Translations under genes and position numbers: made by a program
From: Phytopythium helicoides
Lineage: Eukaryota > Oomycota > Peronosporomycetes > Pythiales > Pythiaceae
Length of the DNA stretch: 64,000 nucleotides
Direction of reading: 5' to 3'
Assembly: GCA_024867545.1 (NCBI GenBank)
Contig: JANFNE010000025.1
Coordinates: 558,001-622,000 of the forward strand
The notes under the pieces: model-generated
The model's database searches: none
Seen by the model: only the letters and a program-made list of their open reading frames with translations
Told to the model about the DNA's origin: nothing
Part shown: positions 20,963 through 33,236 of the stretch, piece by piece
Numbering within the stretch: the first letter of the stretch is position 1
Layout of the letters: every line of letters starts with the position of its first letter

Positions 20963-23307
20963 ATGGAGGCCACGCGACGCGCGAGCGACCGACAGCAGGC
21001 GCCCATGGCACTGAGCCGGCGCTACCTGCTGCTCACCGCGGCGGCGACGGCCATCGCGGCGGCTGCGACCTGGCAGCGCGTGCTCGAGATGACGCCGGCG
21101 CAGCGCCGCCAGCTCGTGGAGTCGGCGTTCGGAGGCGACGGAGACGGGGGAGGAGGGCGGCGGCCCAGGGCTTCCGCGTGGACGGGAAGGCCCAGCTGGC
21201 GTTTGACGAGGACGCGGCGCCCGTGATGTTCGCGATCCGCGTCTTCTTCGCCGAGCTGTCGAGCTCGAGGCTCAGCGCGATGGTGCGAGGCGAACACTGC
21301 GGCTAGATGGAGCTGTGGATGCTGACACTGGTGATGGGGTGATGGCAGATCGCCGTGCACTTTTTGTTGGTGATGATGTATCACGTGTTTCTAACGCTCG
21401 GACGCGTATGCTTTGGCGAGATCCGCCTCCAAGAACTCCAGGTATTTCACTTTGGGCGATGGGACGTGACAAGCGGCACGGGTTCTAATGAATCTACATG
21501 TTATGCTACTTGACAGCAAACCAAGGAGACTATGATCCACTTCGTCCTCATGCGGTGCCTTCTGCTCGCGAGCACCATGGGTCCATCGCTCGACGGCCGC
21601 TCGACTTTAGGACCGCTGTTTGTCTGGCTATCCTGTTTGACACTTCTTCGCGGCCTTTTGACGCTTTGTAAAGCTCGATTCCATCACGTGAGTTGCTTTA
21701 GTTGCACGTCTAAGTGTGCATCACTTCTGACCTCTTCTCCATTTGACTAGCTACTCACTCGCCCAATGACGTCAATTCGAGACCTCCGCGGCTTAAGTGG
21801 CGTCCTGGGATTTATTCTTGCACTCAACCTCGGTCTTGCTTGTGTGTGCTCTGTATTCGGCATGTTTGCCGACAAGATCTCGAATGTCCCGTGGTTTGAA
21901 GCATCCCTTCTGCTGATCAAGACCATGCAGTTGGGTGCCAAGGTCGGTTTCCACATGTTGGACATCGGAAACACAAGCGTCTCTCTCAGCGAGGACGAGG
22001 ACTCATCCAGTGGGGAAGGATACTCCGAGAATGGAGAGCTCTATCTACTCCTCTTCCAGACAGCGCTCAGCGGCTGTTATCTCGTCCTGCTTGTTCTCTA
22101 CTACTTGTATATTATCAGCGTTGACCAGTTCCGAGTGAGTCTGTTCGACCTCATCTTGATCATCAACGTCAAAAATGCAACCGTCCTACTTCTCGAGAAA
22201 GTCAAGCAAGTCAAGTTTTACCACAAACTCATGGTTGACATGGACGAATTGTTCCCAGACGCAACACAGGACGAGCTTGAAGCTGTTGCTGATGATGTGT
22301 GTGTAATTTGCCTCAAGCCGATGCCAACCCAAGCCAAGAAATTGCGCTGTGGTCACTTGTTTCACCGTTTCTGCCTCCGTCAGTGTCTTCAGAAGGCATC
22401 TATTGGCGACTCGCTTACAGGCTTAGACACACTGACGCGTATGACGAATGGAATGGCCCTCGACCCTCCAACCACTGCTTCGCCCAACATGATGAATATG
22501 ACCACTCTTCGCTGTCCGCTGTGCCGTAAGCACGTTTACTCGAGTAAGAACGACTCGTCAAGCACATCTAGTCTATCCAGCGATGACGACGCTGCAGTCC
22601 GACCTCCTGCACCTCCCCTAGACGACCCGGTGGGGGTTACAGCAGGGAGATGAGGCTACATTGCAACAGCCACAAGAGGATCAAGTTGCCCAACCAGCAG
22701 GTGAACGTCCACGCCGTGACCAAGCAGAGGAGCAATCGCGCCGCGAAGAAGTGCTACGATTCAGCAGTACGCTTGCTTGTTGATGAAGATGATGTGTATT
22801 GGATGCGATGACTAACCTCATACTTCTACAGCCGAGTTCCTGTCACGATGGATCCCATTTCCAAACTTTTCTTTCGAGATTGTGCGCAATCCGCACAATG
22901 GACGAGGAAATGGCGGTGGAAACCGCTTTAATGCGACGCCGGAGATGATCCAGCAAATTTGGGAAGTGTTCCCTCAGTACAGCTTCGATGAGATTCGCGC
23001 TGATCTGCAGCGTACGCGATCCCCAGAGCGTACGATGGACCGCATTTTGAATGGGCGTCTCGATCAACAGCGTCAACAACTCGAAGGAGAGCCGGGAGGA
23101 ATTCCAGGTGAGCCCCTTGGTGGTCTGGCTGAGGCCATCGACGACTTAGAACACGATATTCGCTGGAGCGTATCGACTCTTTGGTCAAGTATGTGGACCC
23201 CGCGACCTCAACCTGCCCATAATGGTATGGCAGAAGCAGCTGCACCATCTCCACGCAATGATGCTGTCGGAAGTCGTGGAAGCGGTGAAGAAGACTGGCA
23301 CCAGTGA
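20963..23307 (+). CDS. gp78/AMFR-like ER ubiquitin ligase (multi-TM, RING, CUE)
   Basis: An ER-membrane E3 ubiquitin ligase of the gp78/Hrd1 class. Exons seen: about 20963 to 21282 (the first part contains one ambiguous frame change or short intron near 21115-21175), 21349-21441, 21517-21687, 21751-22766 and 22832-23307. The N-terminal half holds several hydrophobic helices. The RING-H2 domain lies near 22297-22530: CVICLKPMPTQAKKLRCGHL, FHRFC and CPLC, with a long insertion between the metal-ligand pairs. The last exon encodes a CUE domain (MIQQIWEVFPQYSFDEIRAD), which binds ubiquitin. One extra G in GGGGG at 22632-22636 breaks the frame between RING and CUE; the following frame is coding, so I treat it as an indel. 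RING plus CUE after membrane helices is diagnostic of gp78 rather than Hrd1. Confidence 0.87.
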
Positions 23308-23525
23308 TCAACCATCAGTCCTGCCTTCTCATGTGGATAAGTGGTGCGCTTGTTCATCGCTGAAGTTTTGACGCGTCCGTCGATATTCATATATGCATGT
23401 GGATTGCATGATTGTATAGTTTTGGACTGTCCCCGTGGCTCTCTCTCGAGAACCCACAAATGTATTTATCAACACTGATGGCGATTTCAAGTTCGATACG
23501 ATGCATTCTCTGCCTCTTTTGCTGA

Positions 23526-24640
23526 CTAGAATATCTCAAGCTTCGCATCGGGGTCGACAGCGTATTTCTTCTTGTACTTGTCGAAGAGCTTCTGAAGTGT
23601 CTCAACATACAGAGCGTGATATTTGACGACGTCCTCACGCGTTGGGTGCGCGATAGTGGGCATCTCCAATGGTTTTCCAACGACGGTGATGATATCAACG
23701 TCGTCTCGCGGCAGGTAGAAACACTCTGGTCGCCCGAAGAAGGCGACTCCCGGCACCTTAATCTTGTTGAGCATCATCCGCCAACGTAGCAGGTACGAGA
23801 ATGTGTGGTAGAGATACTCTTCACCGAAAGTGTATGCTGGGTAGACCTTGTAGCCGTGTTGCAGTGCGAGCTTGATGAAGCCGAATCGGTTCTTGATGTA
23901 GATTCGGTGTCGTCCGCGTTCGTAGAGCGTGGCCTCCTCGAATCCGCCGGGGATGATGGAGACGTTGGTTCCCTTCCGCATGAGGCTGGTCATGGTTTTC
24001 TTATTCACGTCGCTGAAGCAAGTCCAGTGCAGTACATCGCGTAGCACGGGGAACCAGAAGAGACTCTCTGCCACCAGCCACGTGCACTCGGCGTCCGCGA
24101 ATCGTTCATTATGCACGGCATTGACTACCAATCCAGACGTCAGCGCGCCGTGCGGGTGGAAGGCGAATAGTGAGCTGGCGTTGGCTTTCACGGCACGCGT
24201 TGGCTTGGCCATAGCTTGGTCTGGTTGCTTTTGGTCCTCTCCAGCAGGGTCAAGCTCCTCAAACACGCATGCGTTGAAGCGGAAGTACGGGTACTCCATG
24301 TTGAGCCAGCGCGCAGTCACTCGCAGCCATGGCCACTCGTGCCATTTGGCGGGGGCCACGGCATGGTAGCCCCAGTAGATCAGTAGGAACACCAGAAAGC
24401 CTTGGACCACCGTCGGTAGCGGCGCGAACGCGTCTCCATTCCAAGCGACGGATGTAAATCGCACAGCCAAAGTGTAAAGCGTGTAGATCCCCAGCGTCAT
24501 GTAGATACCGAGCCCGAACACCCACAGGAAGAATAGCAAGAGAAAAGCGAGAGCGTGCGTAGCGCGGCCCCGCGGATGTCCAGCAGGTCCGGCCGCGCGT
24601 GGTTGTCAGGCCATGCGCAATGCGACGCCCGCGGCGGCAT
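23526..24640 (-). CDS. DGAT2-family acyltransferase
   Basis: A diacylglycerol (or monoacylglycerol) O-acyltransferase 2 family enzyme, catalysing acyl-CoA-dependent triacylglycerol synthesis at the ER. The open frame at 23526-24539 has two N-terminal membrane segments (LGIYTLYTLAVRF region and GFLVFLLIYWGYHAV). The active-site motif is FHPHGALTSG, followed by NVSIIPGGFEEA, IYIKNRFGFIKLALQHGYKV and YPAYTFGEEY, in the family order. The length (~337-370 aa) fits. The open frame starts without an ATG. A coding-like stretch from the ATG at 24640 (MPPRASHCAW) is in another frame and joins near 24560 by one base, so I place the start there with caution. Substrate preference cannot be read from sequence. 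Confidence 0.88.
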
Positions 24641-24748
24641 GTCGGGCAGTTGTTGAGTAAAATGGCGAGTCGAGCGTGGGGCTGGAGACGGGTGGGAGGC
24701 ACCCAATCGATTTGCTCGAATTATTCGTTAAATCAGTGGGCGATGGAC

Positions 24749-27700
24749 TCACTCGTCGAAATCGAAGATGGCTGCGGTCTGGGATGTCACGGAGGCTCTG
24801 GCTGCCTTGGGCTTGCGTCTGGCGGGGCTCTCACTTATGAGTGATCCACTTTGCTCAACTAGCTGGAGCGACTGCATTAGGCGACGCGGTGGTGTCATTT
24901 GGAGCTTGTTGCGGGGAGGAGTTGACATTGGAGTGGAACCGCCTAGCCGATAGAACGGAGACGTCGGCAAGCGGTAGTCTTTCTTCTTCCTCTTAGACTC
25001 CTGCTTCTTGATTCGGAGTGGGGAAGAGCTGTTTTCAAGCTGCTCGTCGGCGCAGAACTTGCTTTTAGTAGAACATTCAAGTGCGGATGGACCCGCCATT
25101 TCGATGTCTTCTCCAACCACTTCACCACCACCAGCTTCACGTGAAGTTTGACCGACACATGATTTGCTGGCATCGGTTGAAGATGAATGGGTATGAGACT
25201 GAAAGGATGAGCGAGCGAGTTCCGCGTCAAGGTCGTTAATGAGGCTCCGTGCCTCTCTCAAGAGTTTTCTGCTGGTGTTGCCTACACTTGATTGTGTTGT
25301 CGACGAAGACAGGCCATTTCCAAAGTTCTTTGCGGTGTTCTTTTTTGGGCGTCGAGGAGACGGCGTCCTGAATGGCGAGCGAGGTGATCGCCTGGATCGA
25401 GAGGGTATGTGCGCGGGAGACTTGCACTCTGTTGCTCTTCCGTATCTTTCAGACTCTCCAGTAGACTCACGAATAATTTCCTCAAGACTGGGTACCGTCA
25501 TTGAAGAAACCCGTTTATGGGCGGTCTCATCGTCAGAATCACTGAGGCTCGAGCACAAGTTACGGCGACGACCTGGAGACGGCGTAGTTTGCTTGGGGCT
25601 AGGCCGTCGACGTTCAGGAGTCCTTGCCTGTAACGGTGTCATGCCCACAGCTTCTGTGGTGTTGGCGCATATGGTGTCCAGTCGGGGAGTCGACCAGTTT
25701 TCATCGTACGATACCCTCTTGAGTGTTAATTCCACTTGAAGTACAGAGGAGGCGACCTCAGGTGTCAGTGCACCGATCTGGGAATGAAAAGCCGTAAAGA
25801 CAGCTAGCGCTCGAAGAAGCACTCTCGGAGATTTCTCCGGCAGCCCATCCAGAACGCAATTTACATTCTCCTGTGAATCCTTCATCAAACACCCGAGCAA
25901 AAGCACACAGCATCCGCTCAAGATAACGTCGTCCGGATCCCAATCTTCATGATCGATAGCAGCAATCTTTTGGTTTGGGCTGGCATCGCTTTGGTGCTCG
26001 CATGAGTTAAATTCAGGGATATATGACAGCGCTCTACGGCAAAAGAACCTTGTCAGGAAGTCGCACACACTTGATGGTGCTGCATTTATGTCGCCATTGG
26101 AGTTGATTGAGCCAATATCAATGAGAGGTAACTGCGACAACGTTTGTCGGTTGTCCTCACTGATTTCAACGCAATTCACCATTGCGCTCAGTAGTAGTAA
26201 CTGCGAGTCAAACATGTGCTTGGTATTACATGCGCTATCTGGAGCACAGTCTGTAAACCAACATACGCGACAAAAGGCGTCGAATAACTCGCGCATCCCT
26301 CCGAGACACGCCATGTGTTCATTTGCAGCACTGTTTCGATGGGTCAGATTGATAAGTAGCCTAAGAGCTGCTTGAAGTACATCAGTCACCGAGACAATGA
26401 AACCTCGTTCTTGGGGGCTGCCCGAGAAAGAGGTATCCACAGAACATATTTCGCTGAGGACGTGAACTGCAGTCAACAGCTTATCAAACAAAAGTCGATG
26501 TGCTGAAAGCGTTCGCTGAACTGGCCCTGCAAAAAAGGAAGCGTGTTCCATCACTTGCAGCACTGCGTGCAGCCGATGTAAGGAGAGCCTTTCCACTTGA
26601 TTATCATTGTGTCCATCGCTAGGTTTCGTTGTGAATACCGCAACACAGTCTGGAATAGTCTGCATCATTGCGTCCAGAGCGCCAATGTGCATCAGCCATA
26701 GCTTACGGTTACGTAGCCTCACAAAAGTCTCGCGAATATTCTGGGCATGTTGTTCTGTCGAGGGTAGAATGCGGACGTCATGGGCTGGTTTTACCCCACT
26801 TACCGATTGGTCTTCAAGCTGAAGTAAGTTTACCAATGCAGCATACAGTAAATCTGCCGTCGAAACCTCGAGTCGCCCTTCGAGGATATCGAATGATTCG
26901 TGGCCGATGAGTAAGTCTGTTATCTGCGCACAAACTGTTTTGTCGGTCGATATCGAAGAGGACTGAGAACGGGGTTCGCTATCTGCTGTAGTTGGAGTCT
27001 GCTCTGTATCCTCCCCGCTTCTATCGACACCGCTCCGATTTGGAGCTGTAAGTATTGAAGGACCTCCAGAGTCTTTTGTCTCGATTCGCTTCCTCTTCAA
27101 ACACTTCTTTGGGGGAAACCCACCAAGCTCCGCTTCGCAAACTGCAATGAGAGGTGAAGCATCTCTATTTCCTGGGTCCAGGCATTTCTCCTGGGCTCGC
27201 TTCACCTGAGTTAGATGCACGCGGTCCTCCGGCTATGGCGTTCTTGAGGGCATGCACTATATACGCGAACGATCGGTCATCGATAACAAGTTTCGCCAGC
27301 TCATTGTTGGAGGAGACTATGTATGCTAAAGCTGAGGTTGAAAGCATCAGACTGCTGTGTAGTGGAGAATTCTTGGGGGATAATAGTCGAAGTACGCGAC
27401 GAACCCGCCCAGCCACGCCAGCATATAGGCTTCCAGCAGCGCCATCCTGAGTAATGATCGCCGTTACAGTCTGTGGGTTGTTTAGCAATGCAGCAAGCGC
27501 CACCACATTGCTTGCAACTCGACTGTTCTGTGCAGTGTCGAGGATTCCCGTTAGGTGGTAATCCACATCTGCCAGGAGTGCCGAGAGCACCCCATTCTTC
27601 TGCAGACTAGACGAGGCACGAAGCCCGCCATCTGCAGCACTCAGTTGACCACCACTGCTGCTGTGATCTCCAGTCGAGCGCTTCGCACGCGAGTACGCTG

Positions 27701-27758
27701 CAAATTTCCTTCTCGCAGCTTGAAACGCCGCTTCTTTCTCCTCCTTCAGGTCGTCCAT
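24749..27758 (-). CDS. WAPL-like cohesin release factor
   Basis: WAPL removes cohesin from chromatin. The N-terminal piece (27758-27165) begins MDDLKEEKEAAFQAARRKF and contains LADVDYHLTGILDTAQNSRV, like the WAPL helical repeat start. The second piece (27220-24749) continues the HEAT-like helical array, including ALRLLINLTHRNSAANEHM, close to the family's conserved LRVLINLTHDN. The C-terminal ~270 residues are Ser/Pro/Arg-rich and disordered, with many SP and TP sites, and end AAIFDFDE. The two pieces are in different frames; one extra G in GCCGGAGGACC (about 27223-27232) explains this, and no intron fits. Total length is about 1,000 residues. An FDF-like end, useful for binding cohesin regulators, is suggestive only. 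Confidence 0.82.
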
Positions 27759-28165
27759 CGTCCCCCAGACGCCTCCAGAGGCCCAAAAAGCACCACCAGC
27801 ACCAAGAACTCGCGCAGATCACAGCGGAGAAGCTCTCACAGCCGCAAAAGCCTCGAGAGCCGCGGCGTAGAGGCGTGGAAGTCGTCGGCAAGCTCGCCTG
27901 GAAGGTTGAACGTTGGCGTTTGCCGGGAAAAAAAGTAACCAAGTCCATCTCAGTAATAAACGGAAGCGCCGTAATCGAGAAGATGCAGTTTGTTGAAAAC
28001 GGTTTTGATATGCAAAACCTTCAATTTCATATATTAAATTATGAGATGCATCCATTATTAAAAGTAATCAGACAGCTGACTTTTGCGCCAATCACTATTT
28101 TCCTGGGCCTTTCCGAGTCGGCCAAATAGACACGGACGCGTCGGCGGCGGAGCGGAGAAGCGGCC
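27759..28165. promoter_or_regulatory. Divergent promoter, WAPL / unknown gene
   Basis: 407-nt spacer between two divergent starts. The part at 27940-28080 is AT-rich compared with the surrounding coding DNA. No convincing initiator or terminator was seen. Confidence 0.4.
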
Positions 28166-29063
28166 ATGAAGCCCGTGTGTGAGGCGCTGCTGGGCAAGCT
28201 GAACGAGCTCATGGACTTCCTGCGGTTCGCTCGGCAGCCGGCTAGCGAGTTCCGCGGCGCGGTGCGACTTTCGCGGCCTCAATCGGCGCTCTAGAAGTCG
28301 AGAACGAGCGCTCACGACCTTCGCTCGTGTCTCCAGGTCACCTTCATGTTCAGCACGTCGAGCGACGACAAGGACGAGGTCGCCTGCATCCGCACGATCG
28401 ACATGCGCAGAGGTGAGACTCGTTGCGGGCTGTAGCTGTGCGAAGGCGCTCACTGACCACGGCGAGGCTACAGGACTCGAGATTGACAATACGACGCTGC
28501 ACCCGGAGGACCCGTTCCTCCCCGAGGTCGCCGTGGTGCACGTGAGCCTCGCAGGACTTCCTGTACATGTACTCGGGCGAGGCCTCGGCCGGCGAAATCG
28601 CCAGCATGGTGCTCTCGGGCGTGTCGCGGTCGCCTGGAGCGCGTACAGCAAGCTCAAGGCCTTCGCCGAGTGCTTCGACTTTTCGACGGAGAAGTGGGAC
28701 GCGTACTACGCCGACCTGGACGCTCGAGGCATCTCGCGCGAGCTCCCGACGTGCACCAATGGCTGCTGCGCGCAAACCACCAAGGAGGAGATCGACGCGG
28801 ATTGGCTCCTGGTATCGGACACGACGACCTCGAACGGCGGCGGCGACTGGGAGGTCGTCTCCGACTTTCAGTGCCTCGTGATTTCCAAGGAGAAGCGGGA
28901 GGATCTGGAGAAAATCAGCGGCCTCGGCCAGCTTGACGAGTGGCTTGGCCGCATCTGGAGCGGTACCCACCGGCTCGCCCAGAACCAGCCAGCGAACGTC
29001 AAGAACTCGCTGCAGGGGTTGAAGGACATGGCTGGCAAGTTCTTCGTGTCTCTTGAGGCGTAG
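28166..29063 (+). CDS. Unrecognised 253-aa protein
   Basis: Exons 28166-28261, 28337-28412 and 28474-29063, with good splice sites and consistent phase. It begins MKPVCEALLGKLNELMDF. Mid-protein sequence includes VTFMFSTSSDDKDEVACIR and EIDNTTLHPEDPFLPEVAVV. The C-terminal half is hydrophilic and helical, with two adjacent acidic VSD motifs and a DEWLGRIWSGTHRLAQNQ segment. Between about 28551 and 28640 the open frame gives an unlikely Gly/Arg-rich stretch, while the +1 frame gives protein-like DFLYMYSGEASAGEIASMV. Two opposite one-base changes at the ends of this segment would restore it. No named domain recognised. Confidence 0.7.
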
Positions 29064-29594
29064 GTGAAGCCTCCTCGCTGCATGGTGCTGCTGATCTTGG
29101 TTTGACTAGTGGAGTCTATCTTGCACGTTTTTTTTTTCTTTGCAATAAAGTTATCTCTATCTATCATGATGACGACGAGCGTGAACATTGGCGCCTTGCT
29201 GAAGGTTTTCAGGAGAGATCGGGTGAGGTGAGCGTGAGAACGTTCTCGGCGACTAAATCCAGTCGCCAATGTGCTACGAGCGCGGTGCCGATCGCGAACG
29301 ACCTCGAATTGGTGCTTGTACTGTAGCGGTCCATGTTACGCACGATTTCCGGCATCAGTGTTGTCACATTTTGCTCCGACCCGAGTGTAAACTGGTTTAC
29401 GACGGTCGTCTTTAGTGGCGCATGCGGCAGAGCCGTGATCGACTCCAGAAGAGTCCCACCGATGCATCTGGAAATCCAGGCGGCGAGGAGACCAGATCGC
29501 CGATCTGGTCTGGTCTTTCCCCACGCTGACGATCGCCATTCTTCGATTTACCTCGCCACCAGCAGCACCAGCCAGCCCCACCGAAATCCGAGCC
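29064..29594. other. Intergenic, no gene seen
   Basis: About 530 nt with no supported coding frame. A T9-type tract at about 29130 followed by AATAAA (29143-29148) probably belongs to the 3' end of the preceding gene. Confidence 0.5.
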
Positions 29595-30130
29595 ATGTTT
29601 CACTCGACCATGGAGCTGTATAGCGCCAAGGCTAAGCCGAGGACGTCATCCATTGGCTCGAGCTCAAGTTTCCGCACGCGGGAGTCGCAAAAGTCCTCCA
29701 GCAAGAGCACCAAGCGCCAAACAGAGCCTACTGACTCAATCGGAAAGCGCGCTTCGACATCAGCGGTCGCCCCAGCGTCCTCCGCTAGTCTGAGGGACCA
29801 GGCGAGTCGGCGTCAAAGCGTGTGAAGGCGAGCCGTCGCCCGGAAGGCGCCGAGTATGTAGACTATCTATCACGATTAATGCATCGATTATCCCACGACA
29901 TGAGCACATGAACTGTAAGCGATAGTCTCTGCATGACACGCTCGTTTCTCGTTAGCATGGAGTGCCAGGAGCCCAACAAGGAACCGAGCATCATGAAGAC
30001 GCTGCTGGAGTCCTCGGTCGCGTTGAAGGCTTGCCGAGAGCTCATTTGTTGCGTCGTGGATACCAACGGACAGGTTCGCAAGCCTGTATCCTCGCTCCAC
30101 CGCTTGCGACCATTCTTCCATGTAATATGA
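29595..30130 (+). CDS. Small Ser-rich protein, possibly two exons
   Basis: From the ATG at 29595 a 76-codon frame (MFHSTMELYSAKAKPRTSS) is rich in Ser, Thr and Lys. A donor GTGAAG near 29824 and an acceptor TTTCTCGTTAG at about 29955 would add MECQEPNKEPSIMKTLLESS and a Cys-containing stretch (ACRELICCVVDTNGQ), ending by 30130. The phase fits (Val codon split GT/C). No domain recognised. Short length and low complexity keep confidence low. More exons may follow, because a protein-like segment (GKDEPFEFKRSLRAGDRR) lies near 30240-30320. Confidence 0.4.
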
Positions 30131-31138
30131 AGTGTTGAGTCCTGGCTGATAGCATGAACGATAGAGGCAGATGGTGTTCATCTGAATTCATTCCGCAAGA
30201 AAAAAAAAATGGGAGGGATGCCGTGAAAGCGCGACGGCTTGCACTCTCGGCAAGGACGAGCCATTCGAGTTCAAGCGTTCCTTGCGAGCAGGTGACAGGC
30301 GTATCGCCTCGGCGCTAGCCGCGCAGGACGCGTCGAAATCAAGAACAATTCCAATATCTTGGTGGTGAGGGAACACCACCACAGGTGGTAACCAGCCTGC
30401 GCTGTGGACTCAGTGTAGGGAAATGCTGGGAATCCCGTATAGCTCTAGTGGAGAGGGCAGCGGGTAGGAACCTCGGTGAACCAAGAGCTAATGCATTCCC
30501 TCAATTGCATCTCGACGAAATACACCTGCTGTCATCTCGACTACGGGAGTCATCTCGCCTGCCCAAGTGCAGGTTGAAGAACCGAGAAGAGCTCGGTGAG
30601 CTTCCAGCGTCAACAGTCTGTCATACGCTGTCCATCGCAATCGCAATCACTGCGACATCCAAAACCACTGTTCGTCGACTCGACAAGTCCGACGTGACTC
30701 CTCCATGCAGCATCATCGATGCTCGACAAGGAGCGCTTGGAGACGCGTTTACTCCGAATTGTGCCGGGCCGTAAGCAGCTCGAGCGGTTTGCTCTGTGCC
30801 ATTGGCCCCCGTCTTTCCATCTCGAGGATCACGCCCCGCGACCTCGTGGCATGTTGACGGCCAAGTCGCCTTCATATGTCGCACTCGAGCGCAATCCACC
30901 CACATCTAATGGTGCATGTAGCCATCATTTCCAATGATCTTATGCAGTTACTCGAACCTGTCAATACGGAACGTAGCGAAAATCCAGTGTCTCACCGCAT
31001 TGTAAACGGCGGCACGTTCGAGGCGCAATCCGCGTGGGGCTGTCATGGTCTTCGTGGCGTGCTGCCCACTTCGCAATCTGCCAGCCAGCAGTCAGCTCCA
31101 CCACCAACGCCAGCAGCTTCCACAGCCTCCAGCCACCA
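30131..31138. other. Ambiguous, mostly non-coding stretch
   Basis: Contains an A9 run at about 30200, a short protein-like piece on the plus strand near 30225-30365 (TACTLGKDEPFEFKRSLRAG) and another near 30719-30930 (DKERLETRLLRIVPGRKQLE). I cannot connect them with confident splice sites, so no gene is called. Confidence 0.35.
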
Positions 31139-31360
31139 ATGGGCCTCTTCCGATCACGCAAGGACAAGACGGAGCAGCAGAGCCCAACACAACGCGAGAC
31201 CGCCAAGCACGAGTCGCGCTGGCGCCGCCACAAGCACAGCGAGGTGGACGAGAGTGACGAGATCGTCGAGCTCATGCGGCCGAGGGACACGCTCGTCATG
31301 CGGCTGTCGAGCTCGCCGTCCAGCAGCCCCACCGGCCAGCGACGTCGCCGCAGTGCATGA
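31139..31360 (+). CDS. Small basic protein, 73 aa
   Basis: ATG at 31139 gives MGLFRSRKDKTEQQSPTQRE and a highly charged 73-residue product ending RQRRRRSA-like. Gly2 could allow N-myristoylation, but Arg5 next to Ser6 makes this uncertain. An acidic VDESDEIVELM segment precedes a Ser/Pro tract. No homologue recognised; small genes of this type are easily false. Confidence 0.4.
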   Translation: MGLFRSRKDKTEQQSPTQRETAKHESRWRRHKHSEVDESDEIVELMRPRDTLVMRLSSSPSSSPTGQRRRRSA

Positions 31361-33236
31361 GAGCTCGTCCGTCCGACACAAGACGGCAGGCGCCAGCCAA
31401 CAGCAGGCTGGCGAGCGAGCTAGTAGTCCAGCTCCTCCATGGATGATCGAGTATAGTCCTTAAGTTATCAGTAAGCTGGATGAATGACAGCAAGTGCATG
31501 TGGTGCCCTATCCAATTTAGTTATCGCTGCTTCCCTCCATGGGAGACTTCCTTCTCCATTGGAATTCGCGAGCACCACACACAAACATTCATGTTGAAGC
31601 ATGTGATGCTGCACCAGGTGCTGGTCATCCACAGAAATTCAGGGTGCGATCCTGATTCATGACCAGTCAGTCCACTTTTGCTACCACTATCCCTGCGGAG
31701 TCTGCGGTGCTAATACACGCAGGCAGTGCCACCGCTTCCCTACTGTTGAATTAGCTAGCGGTCAAAACCATAACAGGATCATGTCAGATCAGGACTTGCC
31801 CAGCGCCATGGCATGATATATTGTGCTGGCTAATCGTTGGGTCTAGACGGCATGGCTGCGCAAAGCTAGTGACAGCCGTCAAGCGCGACGTTGTTGCCGA
31901 GGCTGGGCACGAGTGCGTCTTGATTGGTCTCGGCGCGTACTCATGGTTCAGAATCACTTTCCTCGAATTCGCAGCTTGGGTGTCATGATGTGCTAATCGA
32001 TGGCAACGACGAGGACGCGCCTCCATTCCAACCCCGTCGGAAAGCAGCAGAACAACGTTCAAGATAGGTCACGGGTTTGAGAAGATTCCTGGTCGTTCGT
32101 GACCAAACGGCGGCTCACGAGTCTATTGCTGGCTGCTGGGCCGCCATGCCAATATTGGTGCTACAAGAATAACCCAAGGATCTCTCGCAGGGTCCAACCC
32201 TCACACCACCACACAACAACGCAACGCTGTCTGAAGCCCCAACACGTGCAGCCAATGCATGAGCGTGCTGCAAATAGACTGCCATGTCACCCAACCAACA
32301 ACATCAGACAGAGCGAAACGCTCTGCTATGTCGAGACTCGTGAGCACCATAAACACCCTCACGAACGTTCGCGCCTCGCCCATCGCTGGTGGTAATTTTG
32401 CCACCAGAAAGCGGCGAGCGCGTTCCTTGGTCCGCCCTGCAGCACAAACGAGCGGCGCTCGTCATGCCGTCGCTCTTCAATCAGGAGCTCTCCAGCGCCA
32501 ATCGGTGTACTTTGCATATGTATAATCGCGCCAGTTGGTAAAGTACGGTACAGTGCAACGCGAACAGGTGGCCGAAGAGAGTCAGACGGGGCTCGAGGGA
32601 TTAATGGCCGAACAGCGTGCTCCTCTTCCCCACATGCTCGCGGTCGTTCAATTGTGCCATTCAAATTTGCACGTGAGCCACTTCGCCGATAGGGTTCTGC
32701 ATGATGCAATGCATCCGACTCCCGTGGAGAAATCGCCCTCCTCGCCTCCCTCTGCTCGTTGCGCTGGTGCTTTCCTGCCTCCAGCGACCGGCTCCGACGC
32801 GCATCATGCCGCCGGTTCGCCCATAGAGCTTGCCTGCCCTTTGGCAGTCTGATTGCACCAGCCTTCGATCGTACCGTAGCTATTCGTACAGTACTGTGAG
32901 GGGGGTAACGCCACCGAGTGTAGCCTATCAAGTTGCAGTAGCGGGCGCCGTGAGCGTGTCACGGCTCGGACGGGGGCTGTTTCCCGCACCGTTCGGCCTC
33001 TGCTTCCGCTCTCGTACCGTACATTTCACCAATACAAACTCCCTATATATCGCAGTTCGGAACCGCGCTGACTCCTAGGTGTCCGGTTCTCGCCCACCGG
33101 CCGCCACTTATCCCCCATCGCGCGCATTTTCCATCGAGAGCCGCTCCTGCGTCCGTCTCGATACACGGTTCTTAGTTCGCTGCGCCAACTAAGAAGACAG
33201 GCCAGTCCCCGTTCCTCGCCGCTAGCCACCGAGACC
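31361..33236. other. Gene-poor stretch and GH16 promoter
   Basis: About 1.9 kb without a supportable gene. Open frames on both strands have random-looking composition. The last ~350 nt (from about 32880) are the likely promoter and leader of the GH16-like gene at 33237, with CCTATATATC near 33041. Confidence 0.5.

Noticed and set aside
31361..33236. Possible tRNA or mobile element in the gene-poor region
   Set aside because: No cloverleaf with a GTTCRA-type T-loop, terminal repeats or transposase-like frame could be found by eye.
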